From contig JAHAYX010000054.1 of NCBI GenBank assembly GCA_018384365.1, forward strand, positions 83,316 through 147,315: a stretch of DNA of 64,000 nt, in the 5' to 3' direction. Source of the DNA: Clostridiaceae bacterium. GTDB taxonomy: Bacteria > Bacillota > Clostridia > Oscillospirales > QAMX01. The position numbers and the translations under genes are program-made. The notes beneath the pieces were generated by a model. That model was given only the letters and a program-made list of their open reading frames with translations. It ran no database searches and was not told the origin of the DNA. This document shows positions 53,602 through 62,366 of the stretch, piece after piece (position 1 is the stretch's first letter; every line of letters begins with the position of its first letter).

Positions 53602-55184
53602 GACGGGGCAGGATGGGTAAGCAAATCGAAATATTGGATACAACGCTGCGGGATGGCGCACAGGCGCGCGGCATCTCCCTTTCCGTGGATGATAAACTGA
53701 ATATCGCAGCTTCGCTCGATATGTTGGGAATTTCCTACATCGAATTCGGAAACCCTGCGACCGGCGAACGGGAGCTGGAGGGCTTCCGCCGGGTGCGCCG
53801 GCATTCGCTGGAGACAAGCCGGGTGGCAGCCTTCGGTGCGACGCGCCGCAAGAACACGCCGGTGGCAGAAGATGCGGGCGTGCGGGCGCTGGAGGCGTCC
53901 GGAGCGGACACGATTGTGATTTTCGGCAAGTCGTGGGACCTGCACGTTGATCATGTACTGGGGACCACAAAAGAGGAAAACCTGGCAATGATCGCGGATA
54001 CCGTGGCGCACTTTGCGGCACGCGGCTGTCATGTGATCTATGATGCGGAGCATTACTTCGACGGCCGGAGATCGGATCATGACTACGCGCTGGAAACGCT
54101 GCGCACAGCCGTGCAGGCCGGTGCGCATTGCATCACGCTCTGTGATACCAATGGCGGCACGATGCCGAATGAAATCTACGAGGCAACCCGGGAGGCAAAG
54201 GAACTGCTGCGCGTGCAGATCGGCATCCATTGCCACGACGACTGCGGACTTGCGGTCGCGGGAACGCTGGAGGCTGTGCGGGCCGGAGCGACGCTGGTGC
54301 AGGGCACGCTGCTGGGTTTTGGCGAGCGCTGCGGAAATGCAAAGCTGACTACGATTCTTCCAAACTTGCAGTTGAAACTCGGCTATGACTGCATTCCGGA
54401 AAAAAATATGCCGATGCTGACGACAATCGCGCGGCAGGTTGCAGAAATCGCCAATATCTCCATCCCGTCTTATTCACCCTATATCGGTTCCAATGCTTTT
54501 ACCCATAAAGCCGGTATGCATGCGGATGGTGTTCTAAAGCTTTCGCGAACCTTCGAACACGTTTCACCGGAGGATGTCGGCAATATGCGTCGAATCCTGA
54601 CCTCCGAGATGTCCGGACGAAACGCCCTGTACCATAAAATTCAGCGGATTGCGCCGGAGTTGGACCGCGATTCGCCGGAAATCCAGCGGATCATTGAGAA
54701 ACTGAAGGAAGCGGAGCAGAATGGCTATACGTTTGAGGCGGCGGAAGCCAGCTTTGAACTGATGGTGCGCAGGGAAACCGGCCGTATGCCAAACTTTTTT
54801 GATCTGATTTTCTATAAAACCATCGGAGAACAGCCGTTCTCCAGCACGATGTCCTCGTCTGCGGTTGTGAAGCTGCGGGTGGGGGACCGGGAGGCTGTCA
54901 ATGCCGCCGAGGGCGAAGGCCCGGTTCACGCGCTCGATACGGCACTGCGCAAAACGCTCGACGAATTTTATCCGCGGCTGGCGGAATCGTACCTGTGCGA
55001 CTTCAAGGTGCGCGTGCTGAACCCCGAGGCCGCGACGGCGGCAAAGGTCCGCGTTTTAATGACTTCCACGGACGGAGATGCCACCTGGTCGACGGTTGGT
55101 GTTTCACCGGACATTCTGGAAGCCTCCTGGACGGCGCTTTCAGAGGCTGTGGAATACAAGCTGATACGGGACGCAAAGCTGTAA
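53598..55184 (+). CDS. cimA: (R)-citramalate synthase
   Basis: A 528-residue paralogue of LeuA that condenses pyruvate with acetyl-CoA, the threonine-independent route to isoleucine. [32 protein letters not shown] and [13 protein letters not shown] are CimA-like (TIGR00977 type) rather than LeuA-like, and the regulatory domain is present at the end. The GTG at 53598 overlaps leuA by 4 bp; ATG at 53613 is the alternative. The pair suggests branched-chain amino-acid prototrophy by the citramalate pathway. Homocitrate synthase is a less likely reading. Confidence 0.87.
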
Positions 55185-55203
55185 ATCCTGCAAAAATGAA
55201 TGA

Positions 55204-55309
55204 AGAGCCTTGGCGTGTTTCATTATTCCGGATAATGCCGCCATATGGGGATAAAATACCCTGTATGGTGAAATTAGATAGAATATGAAGCGGCTAACGG
55301 CTCTTTTTT
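55204..55309 (+). terminator. Three-way-junction terminator after cimA
   Basis: AGAGCC (55204-55209) pairs with GGCTCT (55299-55304) and is followed by T6. Two inner hairpins fit inside: ATTAT / ATAAT (55222-55236) and CCATATGGG with CCCTGTATGG (55241-55268). This looks like a terminator with a multi-branched stem; it could also be a regulatory RNA. Confidence 0.5.
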
Positions 55310-55322
55310 CGCATAGTATCAA

Positions 55323-55351
55323 TGGAAAAGGATAAACCTGCGTGGTATAAT
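55323..55351 (+). promoter_or_regulatory. Extended -10 promoter upstream of the TSCPD-asnS-aminotransferase genes
   Basis: TGGAAA, 17-bp spacer, TGG-TATAAT extended -10 (TATAAT 55346-55351). Confidence 0.65.
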
Positions 55352-55439
55352 AAGATACACGTTTTTAAAACGTGAAATTTCGGATGCATAATCCTTCACA
55401 GGAAATTGCACTGTGAATACAATAGACAGGAGGGTCAAA

Positions 55440-55682
55440 ATGAAGTATACAGTCAGCGGTGTCTGCTCAAGAAGCGTGGAATTTGATATCGAAGACGGTA
55501 TCGTGAAGAATGTGGTTTTCGACGGCGGCTGCAACGGGAATACTAAGGGTATTGCAAAGCTTGTTGAGGGCATGGATGCAAATGAGGTGATCCATCGTCT
55601 GCGCGGTGTCACCTGCGGCAGAAAAGGCACCTCCTGCCCCGATCAATTGGCTCAGGCACTTGAGAAAGCTATGAAAGGGTAA
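55440..55682 (+). CDS. TSCPD domain protein (TIGR03905 type)
   Basis: An 80-residue protein consisting of one TSCPD domain, named for its TSCPDQ motif; the domain also forms the tail of B12-dependent ribonucleotide reductases. The four Cys (VCSRS, GGCNGN, VTCGRKGTSC) probably bind metal or a cluster. ATG at 55440 follows GGAGGG. It lies 6 bp before asnS on the same strand. Its function alone is unknown. Confidence 0.9.
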   Translation: MKYTVSGVCSRSVEFDIEDGIVKNVVFDGGCNGNTKGIAKLVEGMDANEVIHRLRGVTCGRKGTSCPDQLAQALEKAMKG

Positions 55683-55688
55683 GACAGT

Positions 55689-57083
55689 ATGAAACTTACG
55701 ACTGTGAAAGAAATCTTCCGGGATTACGAACAATTCCTGGGAACGGAAATCACGCTGGGCGGCTGGATCCGCACCTCGCGCGATTCCAAGGCTTTTGGCT
55801 TCATTGAATTGAACGACGGCTCCTATCTTACAAACATACAGATTGTTGCAACAGAAGAAAAACTCCCGAATTTCCGGGAAGTGATGAAGTATAATGTCGG
55901 CGCGGCCATTATCGTCCGCGGTACGCTGGTCAAATCGCCGGGCGGCAACCAGCTCTTCGAGGTGCAGGCTGAGGAGATCACGCTCGAAGGCGCCTCCTCT
56001 CCGGACTATCCGCTGCAGAAAAAGCGTCATTCCGTGGAATTCCTGCGTGAAATTGCGCATCTGCGTCCGCGCGCGAACCTGTTTAACGCGGCCTTCCGCG
56101 TCCGCAGCGAAGCGGCCTATGCCCTGCACAGCTTTTTCCATGACCGTGGCTTTGTGTATGCCCACACACCGATCATCACGGCGAGCGACTGCGAAGGCGC
56201 GGGCGAAATGTTCCGCCTGACCACGCTGGATGCGAAGAACCCGCCCATGACTGAGGATGGCGAAGTGGATTTCAGCCAGGATTACTTTGGCAAGCAGGCC
56301 AACCTGACCGTTTCCGGCCAGCTCAACGCAGAAACCTTTGCCATGGCCTTTGGAAAGACCTATACCTTTGGACCGACCTTCCGCGCAGAGCGTTCCTTCA
56401 CACCGCGTCACGCGGCTGAGTTCTGGATGATCGAGCCGGAGATCGCTTTTGCGGATCTTGAGGACGATATGAAGCTGGCCAGTGACATGACGAAGTATGT
56501 CATTGCCCATCTTCTGAAACACTGCCAGGCAGAGATGGAATTCTTCAATAAATTTACCGACAAGGGTCTGCTGGAACGCCTGAACTTCATCGTGGAGTCC
56601 GATTTCGGTGTGTTGCCGTACACGGACGCCGTGCGTGAACTGGAAAAGAACAACGCAAACTTTGAATATCCGGCCTATTGGGGCTGTGACCTGCAGACGG
56701 AGCACGAACGTTATATCACGGAAGTGATTATGAAGAAGCCGACTTTCGTGATCAATTATCCGAAGGAGATCAAGGCTTTCTATATGCGCCTGAATGACGA
56801 CGGAAAGACCGTAGCGGCCATGGATATGCTGGTTCCGGGCATTGGCGAGCTGATCGGCGGCAGCCAGCGTGAGGAGCGCCTGGATGTTCTGCAGCGCCGT
56901 ATGGCAGAATGCGGTCTGAAGGAAGAGGACTACTGGTGGTATCTGGATCTGCGTCGTTTTGGCGGCACGCGCCACGCGGGCTATGGTCTGGGCTTTGAGC
57001 GTTTCCTGATGTATGTGACAGGCATTGCAAACATCCGCGATGTCCTGCCCTTCCCGCGCACCACCGGTTCTGCGGAATTCTAA
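55689..57083 (+). CDS. asnS: Asparaginyl-tRNA synthetase
   Basis: A 464-residue class II synthetase that charges tRNA-Asn. The N-terminal OB anticodon domain ([24 protein letters not shown]) and the class II motifs 2 and 3 ([34 protein letters not shown]-like [13 protein letters not shown]) are present. Order AsnS rather than AspS is shown by the short length and the TPRHAAEF segment. No T-box is seen in the leader; the start is weakly marked. Confidence 0.96.
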   Translation: MKLTTVKEIFRDYEQFLGTEITLGGWIRTSRDSKAFGFIELNDGSYLTNIQIVATEEKLPNFREVMKYNVGAAIIVRGTLVKSPGGNQLFEVQAEEITLEGASSPDYPLQKKRHSVEFLREIAHLRPRANLFNAAFRVRSEAAYALHSFFHDRGFVYAHTPIITASDCEGAGEMFRLTTLDAKNPPMTEDGEVDFSQDYFGKQANLTVSGQLNAETFAMAFGKTYTFGPTFRAERSFTPRHAAEFWMIEPEIAFADLEDDMKLASDMTKYVIAHLLKHCQAEMEFFNKFTDKGLLERLNFIVESDFGVLPYTDAVRELEKNNANFEYPAYWGCDLQTEHERYITEVIMKKPTFVINYPKEIKAFYMRLNDDGKTVAAMDMLVPGIGELIGGSQREERLDVLQRRMAECGLKEEDYWWYLDLRRFGGTRHAGYGLGFERFLMYVTGIANIRDVLPFPRTTGSAEF

Positions 57084-57107
57084 TCCCTGAAGAGGAGTAA
57101 TCCGACC

Positions 57108-58385
57108 ATGAATTATGAAAAGATGACAGAGACGGAGCTCCGGCATGAGCTGGAACTGCTCTCTGCTCAGTTCGAACAATATCGATCACAAAATCTGAAG
57201 CTGAATATGGCGCGCGGTGTCCCGTGCCCCGAGCAGCTGGACCTTTCGATGGGAATCACCCATTCCGTGGAAACACGTGAGGACTGTTTCACGGAAAACG
57301 GTACGGACTGCCGCACGTATGCGGCAAATCTGTTCGCCGGTGTGCCGGAGCTGCGCCGCCTGTTTGCCGAAGTGTTTGACGTGCCGGAGGATTATATCAT
57401 CATCGGCGGTAACTCGAGCCTGAATATGATTTACGACACGGTAGCGCGCATGATGCTGTTTGGCTTGCCCGGCGGCGACGGCCCCTGGTTCGGCAAGCAC
57501 ATCAAATTCCTCTGTCCTGCGCCGGGCTATGACCGCCATTTTAAGATCCTTGACACCTTTGGCATTGAACTGGTGACAGTTGAGATGACGCCGGACGGCC
57601 CGGATATGGATGCCGTTGAGGAACTTGTGAAGGATCCGGACGTGCGCGGCCTGATCTGCGTGCCGAAGTTCTCGAATCCCACGGGTGTTGTGTTCTCGAG
57701 CGAAGTGGTGCATCGCCTGGCCAAAATGGAAACCGCTGCGCCGGATTTCCGTATTATCTGGGATAATGCCTACGCCATCCACTACGTATATGAAGATGTC
57801 CCGCTGGACGATATTTTCGCCGTTTGCCGCGAGTACGGCCACGAGGACCGTGTGTTGTATTTTTCCTCGACCTCCAAGGTTACGTTCCCGGGTGCGGGTG
57901 TTGCCTTCATGGCGATGGACCCGCTGAATCGCGATTGGATGATGCCGGCTCTGCAGACGCAGACGATCGGCCCCGACAAGATGAACCAGCTGCGCCATGT
58001 TCGTTTCTTCAAAACGCCGGACGCCATGCGTGAACATATGTCGCGGCACGCCGCGATCATGCGCGCACGCTTTGACGCCGTGAAAGAGACCTTCCAAACC
58101 GGTCTGGCGCCGTATGGCATCGGTGACTGGGGCGATCCGAAGGGCGGCTATTTCTTCAGCCTGAACCTGCCGGACGGCTGTGCACAGAAAACCTATGAGC
58201 TCTGCCGCGAACTTGGCGTGAACCTGACGCCCTCTGGGGCAACTTACCCGCACGGAAATGATCCGCGTGACCGCAATCTGCGTATTGCGCCGACCTTCCC
58301 AGCTGTTGAAGAGCTGAAAGCTGCGATGGAAGTCCTGTGCATCTGCGCAAGGTTGGTCTATGTGAAAAAGCTGCTGAGTGAATAA
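57108..58385 (+). CDS. Aspartate aminotransferase, subgroup Ic (PLP)
   Basis: A 425-residue fold-type I PLP enzyme. The N-terminal MARGVPCPEQLDLSMG, GGNSSLNMIYD and IIWDNAYAIHYV segments place it in the Ic aspartate aminotransferase group (Corynebacterium AspT type), and the PLP lysine is in SSTSKVTFPGAG; the C-terminal Arg that binds carboxylate is in DRNLRIAP. It interconverts aspartate/oxaloacetate with glutamate/2-oxoglutarate, giving a plausible link with asnS upstream. GAGGAG precedes the ATG. A terminator follows. Confidence 0.9.
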   Translation: MNYEKMTETELRHELELLSAQFEQYRSQNLKLNMARGVPCPEQLDLSMGITHSVETREDCFTENGTDCRTYAANLFAGVPELRRLFAEVFDVPEDYIIIGGNSSLNMIYDTVARMMLFGLPGGDGPWFGKHIKFLCPAPGYDRHFKILDTFGIELVTVEMTPDGPDMDAVEELVKDPDVRGLICVPKFSNPTGVVFSSEVVHRLAKMETAAPDFRIIWDNAYAIHYVYEDVPLDDIFAVCREYGHEDRVLYFSSTSKVTFPGAGVAFMAMDPLNRDWMMPALQTQTIGPDKMNQLRHVRFFKTPDAMREHMSRHAAIMRARFDAVKETFQTGLAPYGIGDWGDPKGGYFFSLNLPDGCAQKTYELCRELGVNLTPSGATYPHGNDPRDRNLRIAPTFPAVEELKAAMEVLCICARLVYVKKLLSE

Positions 58386-58390
58386 CATAA

Positions 58391-58425
58391 AAACAGCGTC
58401 GGAGCAAATCCGACGCTGTTTTTTT
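58391..58425. terminator. Bidirectional intrinsic terminator
   Basis: ACAGCGTCGGA / TCCGACGCTGT stem (11 bp) with flanking A and T runs, between the convergent aminotransferase and rubredoxin genes. Confidence 0.9.
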
Positions 58426-58432
58426 ATGCGGT

Positions 58433-58591
58433 TTACTCAGCTTTCGAGAAGCTGTCCTTGCCGACGCCGCAGAGCGGGCAGACAAAATCCTCCGGGAGAT
58501 CTTCCCACTTGGTGCCGGGCGCGATGCCGTTGTCCGGATCGCCCACGGCCTCGTCATACTCATAACCGCAAATGTCGCATACGTACTTCAT
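58433..58591 (-). CDS. Rubredoxin
   Basis: A 52-residue rubredoxin, an electron carrier with one Fe bound by four Cys: CDICG (residues 5-9) and CPLCG (C-terminal) are both intact, with the typical [16 protein letters not shown] core and [10 protein letters not shown] segment. The ATG follows AAAGGAGTG. It lies next to the flavodiiron protein and most likely passes electrons to it, though that protein also has its own rubredoxin domain. Seen directly in sequence; too short for a size filter of 60 residues. Confidence 0.95.
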   Translation of the reverse strand: MKYVCDICGYEYDEAVGDPDNGIAPGTKWEDLPEDFVCPLCGVGKDSFSKAE

Positions 58592-58665
58592 ACTGGTAAC
58601 ACTCCTTTTTATGAATTCATGAACGGAACAAGTCCGTCATCACACTTGAAATACTGCGGGAAGTC

Positions 58666-60504
58666 TTATTCCACGCGCTCAAAATCTTCGGGGCCGTGTT
58701 TGCACAGCGGGCAAACAAAATCGGCAGGCAGTTCGTCGCCTTCGTAGAAATAACCGCAGATTTTGCAGACCCAGCCACGCTTTTTCTCCTGCATGGGCTG
58801 AGGCTTGGGTTTGATATGATCAAAATAATAGCTGTATGTGACCGACGGCTCGCCGGACAGCACTTTTGCCTCTGTGATTTCCGCTACAAAGAGAGTATGC
58901 GTGCCGTAATCCTCAGTTTTGACGACTTTTGCAGAGAAGAACGCGTTGGTGTGCTCCGGCAGATAGAACAGGCCGTTCTCACTTCTGGCTTCGCTTCCGT
59001 CCAGCTTGTTGACATCGCGTCCGCTCTGGAATCCGAACTGCTGGAACACCTTAAACGGCACGCTTTCCGTCAGAACGGAAACATTAAAGACGCCGGTGCG
59101 CAGGATCATGTCATGGGTATAATTGGCCTTATTCACGGCAATGGAAATGCGTTTCGGGGAATCCGTGATCTGTGTGACCGTGTTGATGATGCAGCCGTTA
59201 TCGCGGCCGTTTTCACGCGCGGAGAGAACGAACAAACCATAGGAAAGCTTGAAGAACGCAGAAGGCTCAACCGTGGTATTGCCGCTGCCTTCCGTGCTTT
59301 CGGGTTTCTGGAACGTTGCAAGGATCGCCTCAACCAGTGCGTCGATTTCTGCGCTCTGCGCTTCCTTCAGGGAAGAACGGACATCCAGTACATTGTCCAG
59401 GACGGTGATGTTTTTCAGCGGCGCAAACAGTTCGCGCATGAGTTTACCGGAAGTAGGCGCCCAGGAACCGTTCTGGATCAAGGCGACCGTGCGATTCTGG
59501 ATGTTATGGGCGACCAGATCGTGCAGGAGAGATTCCATCGTGACAAAAATACCGGCATTATAGGTCGTCGAAGCAAAGACCAGATGACTGTAACGGAATG
59601 CGGCCGCAATGATATCGGACACAGGGGTGACGGAAACGTCGTACATCACGGTTTTTACACCGCGGTCGCGCAGCCGCGAGGACAAAACCTCAGCAGCGTT
59701 TTCGGTATTGCCGTAAACCGAGGCATAGGCGATCATGACGCCGGTTTCTTCCGGCGTGTAGGTGCTCCATTTCACATATTTGTCCAGGAAATCGCCAATA
59801 TTGGCGCGCCAGACGAAGCCGTGCAGCGGGCAAATCATGTTGATTTCAAGCGCGGAGGCTTTTTTCAGCAGCGCCTGCACCTGCGTGCCGTACTTGCCGA
59901 CGATATTGGTGTAATAGCGGCGCGCTTCGTCCAGATAATCCCGCTCGAAATTGACTTCATCGGCAAACATGGCGCCATTCAGTGCGCCGAACGTGCCGAA
60001 TGCATCCGCCGAGAAGAGAATCTTGTCCACGGTGTCATAGGTGACCATGACCTCCGGCCAGTGCACCATCGGCGCCATAACAAAGGTCAGGTTGTGATGA
60101 CCGGTATTCAGAATACTGCCTTCTTTGACAATGTAGGCCTTGTCCGAAAGATCCAGATCAAAGAACTGACGGATCATAGTCTCCGTTTTGGCATTGCAGA
60201 CAACGACGGTATCCGGCCAGCGGCGCAGAACTTCCGCAATGGTGGCGGAATGATCCGGCTCCATATGCTGAACAACCAGATAATCCAGCTTACGTCCGGC
60301 CAGCGCATGCTCCAGATTTTCAAAGAAGACGCGGCTGACGGCCTTGTCCACCGTATCAAAGAGAACGGTTGTATCGTCCAAAAGAAGATAGGAATTATAG
60401 GAAACACCATCCGGGACGGAATAAACGCCCTCGAACATGGCAAGCCTGCGGTCATTGCCGCCGACCCAGACGAGGTCTTTTGTGACTTGTTTGGTGCAAT
60501 ACAT
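58666..60504 (-). CDS. Multidomain flavodiiron protein (FDP-flavin reductase-rubredoxin)
   Basis: A 612-residue fusion that reduces O2 to water or NO to N2O. Domains in order: beta-lactamase-like diiron core (1-250) with all ligands His80, Glu82, Asp84 and His85 (QHMEPDHS), His148, Asp167 and His228 (CPLHGF); flavodoxin (about 255-395, SVYGNTENAA); flavin-reductase domain (about 425-555, FFKLSYGLFVLSA); and a C-terminal rubredoxin (about 568-612, CKICG and CPLCKHG). GGAGGG precedes the ATG. A Crp/Fnr gene is divergent and a palindrome lies about 40 bp upstream of its first -10. O2 versus NO preference cannot be read from sequence. Confidence 0.96.
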   Translation of the reverse strand: MYCTKQVTKDLVWVGGNDRRLAMFEGVYSVPDGVSYNSYLLLDDTTVLFDTVDKAVSRVFFENLEHALAGRKLDYLVVQHMEPDHSATIAEVLRRWPDTVVVCNAKTETMIRQFFDLDLSDKAYIVKEGSILNTGHHNLTFVMAPMVHWPEVMVTYDTVDKILFSADAFGTFGALNGAMFADEVNFERDYLDEARRYYTNIVGKYGTQVQALLKKASALEINMICPLHGFVWRANIGDFLDKYVKWSTYTPEETGVMIAYASVYGNTENAAEVLSSRLRDRGVKTVMYDVSVTPVSDIIAAAFRYSHLVFASTTYNAGIFVTMESLLHDLVAHNIQNRTVALIQNGSWAPTSGKLMRELFAPLKNITVLDNVLDVRSSLKEAQSAEIDALVEAILATFQKPESTEGSGNTTVEPSAFFKLSYGLFVLSARENGRDNGCIINTVTQITDSPKRISIAVNKANYTHDMILRTGVFNVSVLTESVPFKVFQQFGFQSGRDVNKLDGSEARSENGLFYLPEHTNAFFSAKVVKTEDYGTHTLFVAEITEAKVLSGEPSVTYSYYFDHIKPKPQPMQEKKRGWVCKICGYFYEGDELPADFVCPLCKHGPEDFERVE

Positions 60505-60536
60505 GGCATACCCTCCAGTGTGGTTTTATATATCAG

Positions 60537-60558
60537 TATTATACTATATATTATACTA
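60537..60558 (-). repeat. Direct repeat in the flavodiiron promoter
   Basis: Two perfect 10-bp copies (TAGTATAATA on the minus strand) 12 bp apart, each containing TATAAT. Either alternative -10 elements or an AT-rich regulatory site. Confidence 0.6.
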
Positions 60559-60576
60559 AAAAGCTATAATATAATG

Positions 60577-60590
60577 GTTGCAATCGCAAC
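60577..60590 (+). promoter_or_regulatory. GTTGC-N4-GCAAC palindrome (candidate Crp/Fnr operator)
   Basis: GTTGCAATCGCAAC in the divergent region between the flavodiiron and Crp/Fnr genes. It overlaps the -35 of the Crp/Fnr promoter and is centred 40.5 bp upstream of the start predicted from the TATAAT at 60555-60550 on the minus strand. Same arms as the site at 61318. Confidence 0.6.
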
Positions 60591-60606
60591 AGAACTGTGA
60601 TAAAAT
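60578..60606 (+). promoter_or_regulatory. Sigma-A promoter of the Crp/Fnr gene
   Basis: TTGCAA, 17-bp spacer, TAAAAT; the -35 lies within the palindrome. Confidence 0.75.
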
Positions 60607-60637
60607 ACAGAAAAACTTATCTTGGGAGCCGCACGCG

Positions 60638-61306
60638 ATGTATCAGGATCTTATCAGCAAGTGTATTTTGTTTTCCGATCTTTCCCGGGAAGATCTTGCC
60701 TATGCACTGCACTTTTTTTCCGCCACGGAAAAAATCTATGAAAAGGGAGATTTCCTCAACCGGGTGACAGCCCCTTTGGAGTATTTCGGGCTGGTGCTGT
60801 CCGGTACCATTCAGGTTTATATGGATGATATCGACGGGAATCACATGATTATGGCAAACGTTGGGGAAGGGGATACGTTTGGCGAATCGCTGTGCTTTCT
60901 TCACCGTGATGCCCCCGTTTATATTTGCAGCGTGACGGATTCCGTGGTGCTTTGGATGAATACGGACCGGATCAAGCATCCGGACGCGTCATTCGATTAC
61001 CGCGACATCCTGCTGGCAAACCGCTTCACGGCAATGCTGGCCAGCCGCACGCTTGCCATGAACGACCGGATTCAGATCCTGTCCAAAATATCCATCCGGG
61101 ATAAGCTGATCACCTTTTTTTCGCAGTACAGCAATCAATATGGAAAGCAGGAATTCACGATCCCCTTTGACCGCAGTGACATGGCAACCTATCTTGGCGT
61201 GAACCGCAGTGCCCTATCGCGAGAGCTTGGGAAGATGCGGGACGAGGGAATTATCGATTTTCACAAAAATACCTTCCTGATCAAGAATATTTTTCCCATC
61301 AAATGA
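60638..61306 (+). CDS. Crp/Fnr family transcription regulator
   Basis: A 222-residue regulator: N-terminal cyclic-nucleotide-binding-like beta barrel (residues about 10-125, GDFLNRVTAPLEYFGLVLSG, GEGDTFGESLCF), dimer helix, and C-terminal winged helix (about 165-215) with recognition helix NRSALSRELGKM. The FNR-type cluster Cys are missing; other Cys (residues 9, 88 and 98 roughly) could bind something. The helix matches FNR at Ser-Arg but has Ser where FNR has Glu209, so a half-site different from TTGAT is expected. The ATG at 60638 has GGGAG upstream. Divergent from the flavodiiron gene, a redox or NO sensor is likely. Confidence 0.92.
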   Translation: MYQDLISKCILFSDLSREDLAYALHFFSATEKIYEKGDFLNRVTAPLEYFGLVLSGTIQVYMDDIDGNHMIMANVGEGDTFGESLCFLHRDAPVYICSVTDSVVLWMNTDRIKHPDASFDYRDILLANRFTAMLASRTLAMNDRIQILSKISIRDKLITFFSQYSNQYGKQEFTIPFDRSDMATYLGVNRSALSRELGKMRDEGIIDFHKNTFLIKNIFPIK

Positions 61307-61317
61307 CGTCTTTATCC

Positions 61318-61331
61318 GTTGCTTATGCAAC
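61318..61331 (+). promoter_or_regulatory. GTTGC-N4-GCAAC palindrome before the ABC operon
   Basis: GTTGCTTATGCAAC, the same 5-4-5 arms as at 60577. Its centre is 41.5 bp upstream of the start predicted from TATAAT at 61354-61359, the standard class II activator position. The -35 (CGCAAT, 17-bp spacing) is poor, as expected for an activated promoter. Confidence 0.65.
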
Positions 61332-61359
61332 GCAATGTCCCGGCGGTATGCTGTATAAT
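61331..61359 (+). promoter_or_regulatory. Activator-type promoter of the ABC-radical SAM operon
   Basis: TATAAT (61354-61359) with a poor -35 (61331-61336), overlapped by the upstream palindrome. Confidence 0.65.
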
Positions 61360-61385
61360 ACCACCAGTGAGACGAAAGGAGTCGA

Positions 61386-62366
61386 ATGAACATGAAAAAA
61401 GCAATTTCACTGATATTGGCGCTGGCGCTCATCGTTATGGCATTTGCCGGATGTGCTGCCCAGCCGAAGGAAGAGGATGTCACCATCCGCATCGGCGGCC
61501 TGAAGGGCCCGACCTCCATGGGCCTTGTCAAGGTTATGGAAGATAACGAAAATGGCGCCGCTGCCAACGATTATGCGTTTACCATTGCGGGAAGTGCGGA
61601 CGAAGTCACACCGAAGCTCATCCAGGGTGAACTGGATATCGCGGCTGTGCCTGCAAACCTGGCTTCCGTGCTCTATAACAATACCGATGGCGCCGTTCAG
61701 CTGCTGGCTGTTAACACGCTGGGCGTGATTTACATCGTGGAAAAGGGCGAAACGATCCAGTCCGTTGCGGATCTCGCCGGCAAGACCATTTATGCGACCG
61801 GTAAGGGCTCCACGCCGGAGTATGCACTCCGCTATATCCTTGCGGAAAACGGCATTGACCCGGACCAGGACGTTACCATTGAGTGGAAGAGCGAGCCGAC
61901 GGAGGTTGTTTCCACCCTTGCGGCGACTGATGGCGGCGTGGCCATGCTGCCGCAGCCGTTTGTCACGGTGGCACAGGGTACGGTTGAGGGCCTGCGCATC
62001 GCCGTCGACCTGACGCAGGCATGGGATGCTCTGGAGAACGGCAGCATGCTGATCACCGGCGTTCTGCTGGTGCGCCGTGACTTTGCGGAGCAGCATCCGC
62101 AGGCGATTGAAAACTTCCTGAAGGAATATGAAGCCTCGACCAAGTATGTAAACGAGAATAATGCCGACGCAGCGCAGCTGATTGAAAAGTTTGACATCGT
62201 CAAGGCTGCTGTTGCAGAAAAGGCTCTGCCGTATTGCAACATTACGTACATCGCCGGCGCTGATATGAAGGCCCCGATGGATGGCTATCTCAAGGTGCTG
62301 TTTGATCAGAATCCTGCGTCCGTGGGCGGAACGCTGCCGGACAGTGATTTCTACTATGAGGGATAA
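61386..62366 (+). CDS. ABC transporter substrate-binding lipoprotein (NitT/TauT type)
   Basis: A 326-residue lipoprotein of the SsuA/TauA/ThiY class (PF09084/COG0715-like). A lipobox AFAGC follows a signal peptide (residues about 1-23); the domain starts TIRIGGLKGPTSMGLV and includes LDIAAVPANLASVLYN and DLAGKTIYATGKGSTPEYALRY, as in importers of taurine, nitrate, sulfonates or thiamine precursors. ATG at 61386 follows AAAGGAG; a second ATG at 61392 is equally possible. The ligand is unknown; the operon partner suggests a cofactor or precursor. Confidence 0.9.
   Translation: MNMKKAISLILALALIVMAFAGCAAQPKEEDVTIRIGGLKGPTSMGLVKVMEDNENGAAANDYAFTIAGSADEVTPKLIQGELDIAAVPANLASVLYNNTDGAVQLLAVNTLGVIYIVEKGETIQSVADLAGKTIYATGKGSTPEYALRYILAENGIDPDQDVTIEWKSEPTEVVSTLAATDGGVAMLPQPFVTVAQGTVEGLRIAVDLTQAWDALENGSMLITGVLLVRRDFAEQHPQAIENFLKEYEASTKYVNENNADAAQLIEKFDIVKAAVAEKALPYCNITYIAGADMKAPMDGYLKVLFDQNPASVGGTLPDSDFYYEG

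Noticed and set aside
58696-60600. A 634-codon plus-strand frame opposite the flavodiiron gene
   Set aside because: It mirrors the strong four-domain protein on the minus strand and has no domains of its own.
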